Assembly: GCF_026262505.1 (NCBI RefSeq)
Contig: NC_067207.1
Span: forward strand, 31,030,082 to 31,094,081
DNA from: Trichomonas vaginalis G3
Taxonomy: Eukaryota > Parabasalia > Trichomonadida > Trichomonadidae
Direction: 5' to 3'
DNA: 64,000 bases
A program made the position numbers and the translations under genes. A model generated the notes under the pieces. The model was not told the DNA's origin. It did not search any database and saw nothing but the letters and a program-made list of their open reading frames with translations. This document shows positions 29,653 to 38,281 of this stretch, piece by piece; within the stretch, counting starts at the first letter, position 1, and each line of letters opens with the position of its first letter.

Positions 29653-31263
29653 TTACTGACCTGCTGCCAAAATCTGCTCGATGGAAGCTGTCGTTATACC
29701 AATCTGAGGAGCCCCAGCAGGTTTCATCGAACGAATCTTCAAAAGAGCATCTTCCGTGAAAAGTGCTATTGGTTTTGTAAACTTCTTTGCTTTCAATTCA
29801 TCTGGACCGTCTCTGTCACCAGTATATTGTATTTGAACTGTACCAACAGTTGAAATACCACCCATAAAGTCTTCTGAGTCAGCAAATGGAATGCCAAGCC
29901 AAAAGTTTGAACGGTCTCCATTTGTATATTGAGTTTTTTGAGCTCCTGTATGAGTCCATACTTTCACATATGGCATAATAGAACTTTGCATTTCAGGGTT
30001 AATGGTTGTTGTGAAGTTGTTGTTAAAGTTCATAGCATCTAATGTCAAGTTGTATGACCTCATATCCTCAACTGTAGAATATTCTTCTCTTGGATAGTAT
30101 TTGCCATCTATGTTTATATGATATTTAATACCGGGGTTGTAGAAGCAAGAATAGTCATTTATAGTTCGTCTGAACAGTACAAACATAGTATCTGCATGTT
30201 TCATTGCAGTTGTTAAGGCAATATCTGTTCTTGCACCTGGGTCAGCACTTTGGTTTCCAACTTCACCTGCAAAGTCTTTGACAGATATTTGGTGTATAGG
30301 GAACATAAGTGGAACTGCAATATATTTGGCAGCTAAAGCATTTGAAATATCTGGGTCCAACATATAGACTGCAAGTCTGCTTTCTATTCTCTTGCATTCA
30401 AATTTTTCGCATGTGAACTTAACTGGGTCCCAAGCATCTCCAGCAGCATTGAAATAATAGTTTACTTCAGTGTTGAGGTTTGAGAAACCAAAGTCTAAGT
30501 CAACTTTGTTTTTGCAAAAGTCGGCGAATGACATTTTATTTGTTCCCACTACTTCTGTAAGAGTGAATGGGTCTTGTGTTGGTGCAATGACTAAGTTATT
30601 TTTGCTTGGAGTAAGTTCGATAGAAATTTTTCCTGCCCAGTTTGGCAAGTATCTTAAAAACCTGAAGATGAGGAAAGATGACAAAGGAACTCTAAGTTTC
30701 AATTTTACTTTGGTTACTGCTGCTGCATTTTGTCCAGAAAGGTTAACATAAACTCCTGGAACGTTAGGGTCAAGTCTTCTTATTTTCTCAATAGTTGCAT
30801 ACTGGTCTGTTTGTTCTCTAGCTTGTGGTTGTACTGAGTTTCTCAAAGCGAACCATTCATAGTTTGCCCATGTTACTGTTTGAACTAAGTCAGAGTTAGA
30901 ATATATCTTATATCCCATGAAAACTTCTGGAGCATATTGGTATCCGACATAGAAAATTCCATTGCAACCTTTCTTGTCAGACAACTTGGCAGAAGGTTTT
31001 ATTTCAATCATGTCTTGTTCCACGTATAAGAATGAGTTGTCAATAGAAATAATATGAAACCTGTCGCAAGCAATATCTACTGTTGTTGAAGAACCTTCTC
31101 CAAACTCACCTACGTTTCCATAAGAAACAGCAGTTGTATATTCGTAAGTTCCAGGAACTATTTCTGACCTTCTAATGGCATTGTCGCATTCGTTATACCA
31201 TTCGGAAACATTTCCATTCATAGCATCCAAAACTGTTGGCGTTATATTCTGAGCGGCGTACAT
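29653..31263 (-). CDS. Major capsid protein (double jelly-roll candidate), element B
   Basis: 536 aa, intact, the size of Polinton major capsid proteins. Beta-rich throughout with no transmembrane segment. Short recognisable stretches such as VPLSSFLIFRFLRYLPN, then ELTPSKNNLVI and HADTMFVLFRR, fit a capsid jelly-roll protein of the hexon type, but the assignment rests mainly on length, composition and neighbours (the large coiled-coil gene upstream, packaging ATPase in the same element). Promoter TATTTTTACTCATATGAAATG. Element C has its own 499-540 aa counterpart. Confidence 0.72.
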   Translation of the reverse strand: MYAAQNITPTVLDAMNGNVSEWYNECDNAIRRSEIVPGTYEYTTAVSYGNVGEFGEGSSTTVDIACDRFHIISIDNSFLYVEQDMIEIKPSAKLSDKKGCNGIFYVGYQYAPEVFMGYKIYSNSDLVQTVTWANYEWFALRNSVQPQAREQTDQYATIEKIRRLDPNVPGVYVNLSGQNAAAVTKVKLKLRVPLSSFLIFRFLRYLPNWAGKISIELTPSKNNLVIAPTQDPFTLTEVVGTNKMSFADFCKNKVDLDFGFSNLNTEVNYYFNAAGDAWDPVKFTCEKFECKRIESRLAVYMLDPDISNALAAKYIAVPLMFPIHQISVKDFAGEVGNQSADPGARTDIALTTAMKHADTMFVLFRRTINDYSCFYNPGIKYHINIDGKYYPREEYSTVEDMRSYNLTLDAMNFNNNFTTTINPEMQSSIMPYVKVWTHTGAQKTQYTNGDRSNFWLGIPFADSEDFMGGISTVGTVQIQYTGDRDGPDELKAKKFTKPIALFTEDALLKIRSMKPAGAPQIGITTASIEQILAAGQ

Positions 31264-31295
31264 TTCATATGAGTAAAAATATAGAATAGTTGGAT

Positions 31296-34200
31296 TTATA
31301 TGTCATAATAGAACCCACGTGGACCAAGCTTTACTTTCTTCCTGACTGAGTTTTTAACTCTTCTTTTTCCTTCATTGCCCTCTGCTTGAAGTTGTTGCAT
31401 CTTTGCCTCATGTTCATCTAGTATGTTGCAAATTTTCCATGCCCTTTTTGCCTTTGGACTCTGGTCGCCCATCTCAGGTAACCTATATCCTAGAAAGAGT
31501 TTGTCATAGTCTGTATTTGAGTCTTCGCGTATTGTTTGCATGACTCTTTCCTGAGTTTCCGGTTCAAGCTCTTCAAACAGTGCCTGGCCATATGGAATAT
31601 GCTCGTTTCCAAATATATGTTTTTGTAGCCATTCTGGTTTTCTTTCCATGTTACCAATTATATCTTTTGTGAATGGGAAAGCTTTTACCCAATCTTTCAG
31701 TCTTGCGTCGTTTATTTCTGTAGTTGGTTTTATTTTGTCAAGGAACATGTTTTTCAATACTAACATTTCATTTGGTACTGTCCATTTGAGTTTTCTTAAA
31801 TATTCATCCCTTCTCGATTCATCGCCTGCAAAGTAAGTTTTTATGACATTTTGTAAACTTTCGTTTGCAAGGTCATGTACAATAGGTTCTCTTCCTTCTC
31901 TCTCCCTAACTCTCTTTCTAAACTCTTCACCAAATATACCATCTCTATGGTTCTGTGTAGTTCTTTGAGATAAATGTTCTAGAACGTCAGGTGTTATATT
32001 TCCATCAGCCATGTTCATTTCATACTGGTCCAAAATATCTGCATGTTTCATATCTTTCAATGGCATTAAAGCCGCGCTTAAAATACCAGCTATATCTCGT
32101 TCACCATTGACTTCCATTGCGTCTACAACTTCTTGGAATTGTGGTTGTAAGTTTATGAACCACCTATCCGGGTTAGCTTTATGACCCCATCTCATTGTAG
32201 TTCCATCGTCTGCAGAAACAAAAGTAGGTTTGTTTCCATCTTGGTTAGGTTCTGAATGAACTTTAAACAATGTTTCATTTCTATATGTTTTCTTGAAATT
32301 TAACCTTTTATTTTCACCGAGTTCATCCGAAGATTGAACGTTAAATGCTCGTAAGTAAAAAGGGTTGTTGTATTTGTGTACATTTTCTTTCAGTACTTCC
32401 ATTCTATGCAGAATATTTTCATCTGGTGTTGGAGTCTTTTGTATGTCGGCAAACATTTTTCGATATTCTTCTACTATGTCAGCCGAATTTTTTTTAGACT
32501 CTTGGAAATATTCCATATTCTCCGCATACTCTTGTTGAGGGTCAAGATTTTTCGGCTGTTCCAAATCTTCATCTAGTTCTGTGAAGTTAGTTTCCAAAGG
32601 AAGGACTTGTTCGTTTCCTTCAGGCTCTTCTAGCTGTTGTTGCTGAACTATTTCTTCCATGTCTGGTTGTATCTGAACTTCTTCCTGTGGAGTTTCTTGT
32701 ACCTCATCTGCTGGCATTTCATATATTCCGAGACCGTTTTCAACAATTTCCCTATCTACGTCATCCGCATTCATAAGCTTTTGTTCTTTCGTTCCGTCTC
32801 TATTTTTTACGCGTTTCATGACGAAAGTTGAATTGTCATTTAGCTCTGACATCAAATATCTCGGAGTAAATTCATCCATGTCATTTGGATGATATGCTAT
32901 TAAATCATATCCCTTAGCGAGCTTGTATTTTCCAGGTTTGAGATTATATCCGTTTTGGTGCTGAGCCATAAAGCTAAATAGGTTCGGGTCAGTATTTCCA
33001 TCCTTGAACTTTCCAATAGCTTCTTTATATCTGTCACTAAAGTCAATACTATCTGGGAAACCACACTCTTCTTTAAGCATTTTTAAGAATTCTTGGTTTC
33101 CTTGTTCTCTACTTCTTTTATGTCCTTGCTCTGTTTGTGGTTGTTGTTGTTGTGCAGGGTTTTGAACTGTTGGTTGCTGTGCTGGTTGTTGTGCTGGTTG
33201 TGGAGGTGGTTGTTGTGCAGGGTTTTGAACTGTTGGTTGCTGTGCTGGTTGTTGTGTTGGTTGTTGTGCTGGTTGTGGAGGTGGTTGTTGTGCTGGTTGT
33301 TGTGTTGGTTTTGGTGCATGCCTGTGTCTGTGTCCATGTGACGATGTAAATGTTCTAGGTAGTCCTGGTGCAGGTGCTTCTCTTGGAGGGTTTGGTGGTA
33401 TATAAGTTCCACCAGCTGGCACATATGTTCCATCTGCAGCGTAATGTCCTACCTGACTTTTCGTTCTTAAGAAAGCATTTACTAGGTCTGTTTTGGTCTG
33501 TTGTAACTCTTTTTCTTGACTTTTCACAACAGTTGCTCTAACGGCGTCATAGGCACTTTGAACTGCCTGTCTCGTTGCTGCATCTGTTATTTTCGTCATA
33601 TTTTGTGCTACTTCTTTTAACTCTTTGTCGAAACCTTCAGACTTCAGTTTCTTTCCAGATGAGAAGTCGTTCACTAGTTTCACCTTACTATGAAGAGCTT
33701 CGAAGGCGTTCTTAAAGTCAGCATTTGTTAAAGTTTCATTTGAACTGTCTTCATCCGCTTGTATTTTTGTCCTTATTGACCCTATAAGCTGGGCTGCTTT
33801 GGCGTTGGCTTGGGCATCTAACCAGTCATTGTTAGCTTTTATATATTCCGCGCTTTTCATTGCCTTTTGCATAGCCGCGTCGTTATTTTTACTTTCTTGT
33901 GCTAAGTTTTCATACTGTACGGTTTGGTTTTGCAACTGTAAAAGTTTTTCTGCCTTTACAGTTGCTTCAACTTCTTTTTTATACTCATCGCTATCCATAT
34001 ATGTCTTCAGGGCTTTTTGTTTTATTTCTTCATCTTTCAGTACTTTATATTGAGTAGTATGGTTTTTCAAATTTATGACATCTTGTTCCATTTTTGCTAC
34101 TTCTGCTGCTTTTTCTGACACTTTTTTCGCATATTCCTCTGTACTTAGTTCTTTCAGTTGTTCTTCTTTCTTCTTTTTCTCTACGTTTAACTCATTTAGT

Positions 34201-34574
34201 TTCTTTGTGTGTCTGTCATATTCTAGTTTCTTTTCGTTTTCACTTATTTGTTTCTGTATGTCTATGTTTGACTTTTTGACATCTGTTATTTGATTTTTGA
34301 GTGAACTCAAATTCATTTGACTTTGAGGGTTATAGGCTGTTCCGTCTGCAGCTCCACCATAGCCTGCCATTTTCGCTAAAAGTGCCGCTCTTAAACCTCC
34401 ACTCTGTGCACCAACAACTCGGTTTAAAAGCATAGGATTGCTTGACATTTGTTGCAACATAGTGGGGTCATTCAGCATTTGTTGTTGCAACTGTTGTTGT
34501 GGTGTCAGTTTTACTATTGGATGTTTCAATGCTCTCTTCCTCTTACGTATATTCTTACGTAGCTTACGTGGCAT
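31296..34574 (-). CDS. Large coiled-coil, Gln/Pro-rich protein next to the capsid gene
   Basis: 1092 aa, intact. Order: arginine/lysine-rich start (MPRKLRKNIRKRKRALKH), Gln/Met-rich segment, long charged coiled coil (residues about 70-330), Gly/Thr/Tyr repeat (GTYVPAGGTYIPP), a PAQQP/PQQP repeat region (about 400-480), an acidic EEVQIQPDMEEIVQQQQ region, and a folded C-terminal 300 residues ending in the basic VRKKVKLGPRGFYYDI. A broken copy in element A has different repeat numbers. It lies 30 bp upstream of the capsid gene on the same strand, so probably a large internal or scaffold virion protein; function not established. Confidence 0.8.
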   Translation of the reverse strand: MPRKLRKNIRKRKRALKHPIVKLTPQQQLQQQMLNDPTMLQQMSSNPMLLNRVVGAQSGGLRAALLAKMAGYGGAADGTAYNPQSQMNLSSLKNQITDVKKSNIDIQKQISENEKKLEYDRHTKKLNELNVEKKKKEEQLKELSTEEYAKKVSEKAAEVAKMEQDVINLKNHTTQYKVLKDEEIKQKALKTYMDSDEYKKEVEATVKAEKLLQLQNQTVQYENLAQESKNNDAAMQKAMKSAEYIKANNDWLDAQANAKAAQLIGSIRTKIQADEDSSNETLTNADFKNAFEALHSKVKLVNDFSSGKKLKSEGFDKELKEVAQNMTKITDAATRQAVQSAYDAVRATVVKSQEKELQQTKTDLVNAFLRTKSQVGHYAADGTYVPAGGTYIPPNPPREAPAPGLPRTFTSSHGHRHRHAPKPTQQPAQQPPPQPAQQPTQQPAQQPTVQNPAQQPPPQPAQQPAQQPTVQNPAQQQQPQTEQGHKRSREQGNQEFLKMLKEECGFPDSIDFSDRYKEAIGKFKDGNTDPNLFSFMAQHQNGYNLKPGKYKLAKGYDLIAYHPNDMDEFTPRYLMSELNDNSTFVMKRVKNRDGTKEQKLMNADDVDREIVENGLGIYEMPADEVQETPQEEVQIQPDMEEIVQQQQLEEPEGNEQVLPLETNFTELDEDLEQPKNLDPQQEYAENMEYFQESKKNSADIVEEYRKMFADIQKTPTPDENILHRMEVLKENVHKYNNPFYLRAFNVQSSDELGENKRLNFKKTYRNETLFKVHSEPNQDGNKPTFVSADDGTTMRWGHKANPDRWFINLQPQFQEVVDAMEVNGERDIAGILSAALMPLKDMKHADILDQYEMNMADGNITPDVLEHLSQRTTQNHRDGIFGEEFRKRVREREGREPIVHDLANESLQNVIKTYFAGDESRRDEYLRKLKWTVPNEMLVLKNMFLDKIKPTTEINDARLKDWVKAFPFTKDIIGNMERKPEWLQKHIFGNEHIPYGQALFEELEPETQERVMQTIREDSNTDYDKLFLGYRLPEMGDQSPKAKRAWKICNILDEHEAKMQQLQAEGNEGKRRVKNSVRKKVKLGPRGFYYDI

Positions 34575-34659
34575 TTTAAGCGAAGTTAAAAAGCGGCTTT
34601 TGACAGATGTTTATTGTGACTTCTTCGTAAAGACTTTGTTGAGATTTCTTCGTAAATGA

Positions 34660-35228
34660 GTGTAAATGACCCAAAAATATATTTTAGGTGAAGAGGTGAG
34701 ATTTCACCTCTTTTTTCACCTCATTTCTCACCTCTTGAATTTTCATGAATTTCTTCGTAAAGACTTTGTTAAGACTTCTTCATCTAATTTCTCATGAACT
34801 TTCTTGTCTATGTTTTGTCAAGATTTCATCGTAAAGACTTTGTTGAGATTTCTTCGTAAATGACCCTAGTAGTATATTTTTGGTGTAAAATTCATGAAAA
34901 TTCAAGAGGGTGAAAAATTAGGTGAAAAAACAGGTGAAATCTCACCTCTTCACCTAAACATTATTTTTGGTGTAAATTTCATGAAAATTCAAGAGGGTGA
35001 AAAATTAGGTGAAAAAACAGGTGAAATCTCACCTCTTCACCTAAACATTATTTTTGGTGTAAATTTCATGAAAATTCAAGAGGGTGAAAAATTAGGTGAA
35101 AAAACAGGTGAAATCTCACCTCTTCACCTAAACATTATTTTTGGTGTAAAATTCATGAAAATTCAAGAGGGTGAAAAATTAGGTGAAAAAACAGGTGAAA
35201 TCTCACCTCTTCACCTAAACATTATTTT
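34660..35228. repeat. GGTGAA hairpin units, including four 87-bp tandem copies
   Basis: One unit at about 34685-34735, then four 87-bp copies starting at 34891, 34978, 35065 and 35152 (TTCATGAAAATTCAAGAGGG, GTGAAAAATTAGG, TGAAATCTCACCTCTTCACC, TAAACATTATTTTTGG). The phase is open (87 is a multiple of 3) and would encode GEKTGEISPLHL, but no gene is supported. Confidence 0.9.
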
Positions 35229-35238
35229 TGTCTGATTT

Positions 35239-35512
35239 TACGAAGAAGTCTTGACAAAACATTTACGTTCATGTTTGACAAAACATTTACGAAGAAGTCT
35301 TGACAAAACATTTACGAAGAAGTCTTGACAAAACATTTACGAAGAAGTCTTGACAAAACATTTACGAAGAAGTCTTGACAAAACATTTACGAAGAAGTCT
35401 TGACAAAACATTTACGAAGAAGTCTTGACAAAACATTTACGAAGAAGTCTTGACAAAACATTTACGAAGAAGTCTTGACAAAACATTTACGAAGAAGTCT
35501 TGACAAAACATG
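35239..35512. repeat. 25-bp tandem array just inside the right end of element B
   Basis: About ten copies of CGAAGAAGTCTTGACAAAACATTTA with 25-bp period from about 35239, nearly perfect from 35288 to 35512. Single copies of the same word occur in the intergenic regions at 23225 and 34620-34860. No spacers of unique sequence, so not CRISPR. Confidence 0.95.
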
Positions 35513-35671
35513 AAAACATATATAATTTGTGAAAAGCGACACATTATATATAATGTTTTCGACCCAGAAGACTAACAATTTTCCGAATAAAAACTTCATT
35601 TATACTAAACATCAACATCAGGGCTAGAAGGCACGAAGTGCCTGGAAGCCCCACTACCTTTTTTTTTTTTT
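35501..35671. repeat. Right terminal inverted repeat of element B
   Basis: Inverted partner of 12896-13097. The tip hairpin is GGCAC-GAA-GTGCC (35630-35642), different from the left tip in sequence but still fully paired, followed by TGGAAGCCCCACTACC and a T tract. GGTTAA follows at 35672. Confidence 0.85.
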
Positions 35672-36011
35672 GGTTAATGTTAGATTTCGTTTTACTAACC
35701 TTTACTAAAAAAATTCTTAAAAGTATTTTTTTTAAAAAAAAGGGGGAGATTTGAATATTTAATGATGATAAAGCGATGATAAAAATATCATAAGAAAAAT
35801 AATATTGTGCTGTGAAAATAACCTCACAGTCGAAAAACTTTCGACTATAGTAAGATCAAGTTTGAGAGAAAAGTTGATCTGTGTGGTATACTCCATCATC
35901 TATGAAAATTTAACATCCAACAAATCATTTTGAATATATGAGAACTTCATAGATTTAGGTACTATATCTACAATATACACATATATATATGTTTCTCGTA
36001 ATTTAATAAAA

Positions 36012-36836
36012 TGTGCTATCACATATGTTCATGACTTAGGAAGAGGCAATGCTGGTGATTTTGATCCATCAAAGCCAGGTTATGAAGTATATTCGTTCGA
36101 TGGTTTATATAATGAGAAAACAAATGATTTATTGGTTGAAAATTTCACCGATTTCTTATGGCCAGCAAACAATTTGTACTGGGAGGGAACCCTTAGTCCT
36201 TCTACCATCAATCGAGGATTAGTTATTAAATTTGATGCTGAAAATAACAAATCTATTCGTTACCTAACTTCAACCACTTTGTTTAATAATAAATATGGGA
36301 CAGATTTGAAATATGACGATGATGGAGATTATCCTTTATTCCATGGTGATATTTTAGGAGATTGGAGAGAGGAGTTCATAATGGCAGCATCTAATTGGAG
36401 TGAAATTGTTATTTTTACTACAAACTTAGATACAAATTTGAAGATGACAACTTTATGGCACGATCCAGGTATGAGAGCTTCAATGACAATCAATGGTTAC
36501 AAACAAAGTCATATGCCACTTGTTTATCTTGGAAATGAAACAAATCTCAAAGAAAATAGAGATTTCTTGAAAAAATATCATAAATTAAGAGCTGAAAAGC
36601 CTGAAATACCAACTTCAGAACCTTCATCTTCGTCACCTTCAACTCCGCCAACAAACCAAACTAATATATCAGAGAGCAATACATCTTCTAGTGGAAAATC
36701 AAAGACAACAGTTGCTATTGTTGTTTCATTAGTTATTATTGCTTTAATAGCTGTTGCTGCTTTCTTTGTTGTAAGGTTTATTATCAACAAGCGTAGTAAC
36801 AACGATAATATAACTGAAACGGCTTTAATTGTGTAA
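36012..36836 (+). pseudogene. 5'-truncated rhamnogalacturonan lyase (PL11-like) with membrane anchor
   Basis: The open frame reads HDLGRGNAGDFDPSKPGYEV, then FHGDILGDWREEFI, TLWHDPGMR and YKQSHMPLVYLG. These correspond to family PL11 hallmark segments (GDFDP...PG.EV, DxxGDWREE, T..HDP.YR, YNQPPH...YLG). After a Ser/Thr/Pro linker come a transmembrane helix (residues before IINKRS) and a short tail. The first part of the enzyme is missing: the sequence upstream of HDLG does not continue the family and has no convincing start. PL11 is mostly bacterial, so lateral acquisition is likely; the anchor is a trichomonad-style addition. Confidence 0.7.
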
Positions 36837-37256
36837 ATTATATTACTTTTGTTAGAGCAAGTGGGAGACTATATATTGTACATGTTTATTATGTTTGTTT
36901 ATGAAAACTTGAAATATTGAAAATAAATTGATACTTTATCACTTCGGAATTGATTGTTTTAACTTATAACGCATTATATATCATTTAAATTGAAAGGTGG
37001 TTGAAAGATGTAGAATCACGATTTATTGAGTTAATTTGTATTGTTATTGAATATGGATGACTATGGCAATGTAATTTATTTTCTGGTTTGAAGCTTATTT
37101 GTCAAAATATTCATACTAATGTTTAAATACCAAAAATCATTCAAGTAAATATCGGTAAATTTTGGATATTATCTAATTTTTTGTAGCACAATATTAATAA
37201 TATAGTTATGTCATTCTTAAGATTGTTTTTAAAACCACTTTTTTTCTGGGTACCCA
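36837..37256. other. Non-coding AT-rich DNA after the lyase remnant
   Basis: No gene or repeat recognised between the lyase stop and the structured stretch at 37257. Confidence 0.5.
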
Positions 37257-37295
37257 GGTGTTGAGGAGGCCAGGTGGCCCTTAAACCCCAACACC
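37257..37295 (+). other. GC-rich nested stem-loop upstream of tRNA-Ser
   Basis: GGTGTTG pairs with CAACACC; inside is GGCC-AGGT-GGCC. It stands out in very AT-rich DNA 50 bp before the tRNA gene. It could be a small structured RNA or a remnant; no family recognised. Confidence 0.3.
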
Positions 37296-37343
37296 AACCA
37301 CTCTGTAATACATTATAAGTGACTCATTTGAAATGAAAGTCAA

Positions 37344-37425
37344 GGCACTATGGCCGAGTGGTTAAGGCGTGGGATTTGAGTCCCCATGGGCTTGTCCCGC
37401 ATCGGTTCAAATCCGGTTGGTGTCG
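37344..37425 (+). tRNA. tRNA-Ser (anticodon UGA)
   Basis: 82 nt. Acceptor GGCACTA pairs with TGGTGTC, followed by discriminator G, as in serine tRNAs. A-box TGGCCGAGTGG, anticodon loop TTTGAGT, a long variable arm (GGGCTTGTCCC) and B-box GGTTCAAATCC are all present. A T10 tract directly follows as polymerase III terminator. The base at the foot of the anticodon stem is an A-C mismatch. Identical to the minus-strand copy at 37968-38049. Confidence 0.9.
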
Positions 37426-37967
37426 TTTTTTTTTTGCTTTTTGCACAAATACATTCACGCATAACTGATAAGATCAAAAATATAGAGTAGAAGACTATTT
37501 TTGCCAATAGAAATCGAACTAGAGCTCTTATATTCAGAAAGCACATGTTAAATGATATGATTAGTTTCCAATGAAAAGAAAGAATTGAATAAAGAATGTT
37601 CTATCTTCAATTTCATCTTCCATTTATTTTGTTTTACAAAATCTACATGTAATGTTGTCTCGTTTCTTTAACAAAATTCTATAAGCAAATCAAATTTTTG
37701 AATTGAAAAGTGACAATCAAAACTGTTCATATTAATGTCACGATTGTTTTGAACATTCTTTAATGTAATGAGCCAATGAGATTTTTTGTTGCAATGATTC
37801 CGATGATATGAACAATGCTTCTGATCACTTTAATTGTCATGAATGATAAAAGCACATTCGAATAGTTTAAAATACATATATAGAAATTGACCTACAAGTG
37901 AGCAGAAATTGATATTTTTTGATCTTATCAGTTATGCGTGAATGTATTTGTGCAAAAAGCAAAAAAA

Positions 37968-38049
37968 CGACACCAACCGGATTTGAACCGATGCGGGACA
38001 AGCCCATGGGGACTCAAATCCCACGCCTTAACCACTCGGCCATAGTGCC
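37968..38049 (-). tRNA. tRNA-Ser (anticodon UGA), second copy
   Basis: Inverted identical copy of 37344-37425 with the same A-box, B-box, long variable arm and a T7 terminator tract on its own strand. Confidence 0.9.
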
Positions 38050-38281
38050 TTGACATTTTTACCCCTTAAAGAGCCCTTTTAAGTTTAAATATTCACATTT
38101 TTCCTTTCAAGATTTTTATAAAATTTTAGAATTCAATGTGAAATGAGTGAACTTTATATCTATAACTCAAAAACGCCCAAAGCGCTCTTACTTAGATCAC
38201 ATCCCGAAAAATTAAAAACATAAGCAATAAAACAATATACATTTTATAAAACATGAATGAATTTTATATTTGATTTTCATT

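Larger units (their letters stand above)
12896..35671. mobile_element. Element B: complete Maverick-like virus-type element, 22.8 kb
   Basis: Both ends carry inverted copies of A-tract + GGWAGTGGGGCTTCC + hairpin + CTAGCCC...GATGTTTAGTATAAATGAAG. Outside the ends GGTTAA is found at 12890-12895 and 35672-35677, a 6-bp duplication as expected for Polinton/Maverick integration. Inside are an integrase, major capsid protein, packaging ATPase, SF3 helicase, adenine methylase, tail-fibre-like protein, HNH and KilA-N genes. No family-B polymerase and no adenovirus-type protease were recognised. Several genes are frameshifted, the integrase among them. Confidence 0.85.
37339..38054. repeat. Inverted repeat carrying both tRNA-Ser genes
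   Basis: Arms at about 37339-37484 and 37908-38054 are inverted copies that extend from just before the tRNA to about 60 bp past it (GCACAAATACATTCACGCAT). The spacer of about 420 bp is AT-rich without a gene. Confidence 0.85.

Noticed and set aside
34894..35235. 113-codon open frame across the 87-bp repeats
   Set aside because: Open because 87 is a multiple of 3; sequence is the same repeat as in non-coding regions and no unique part exists.
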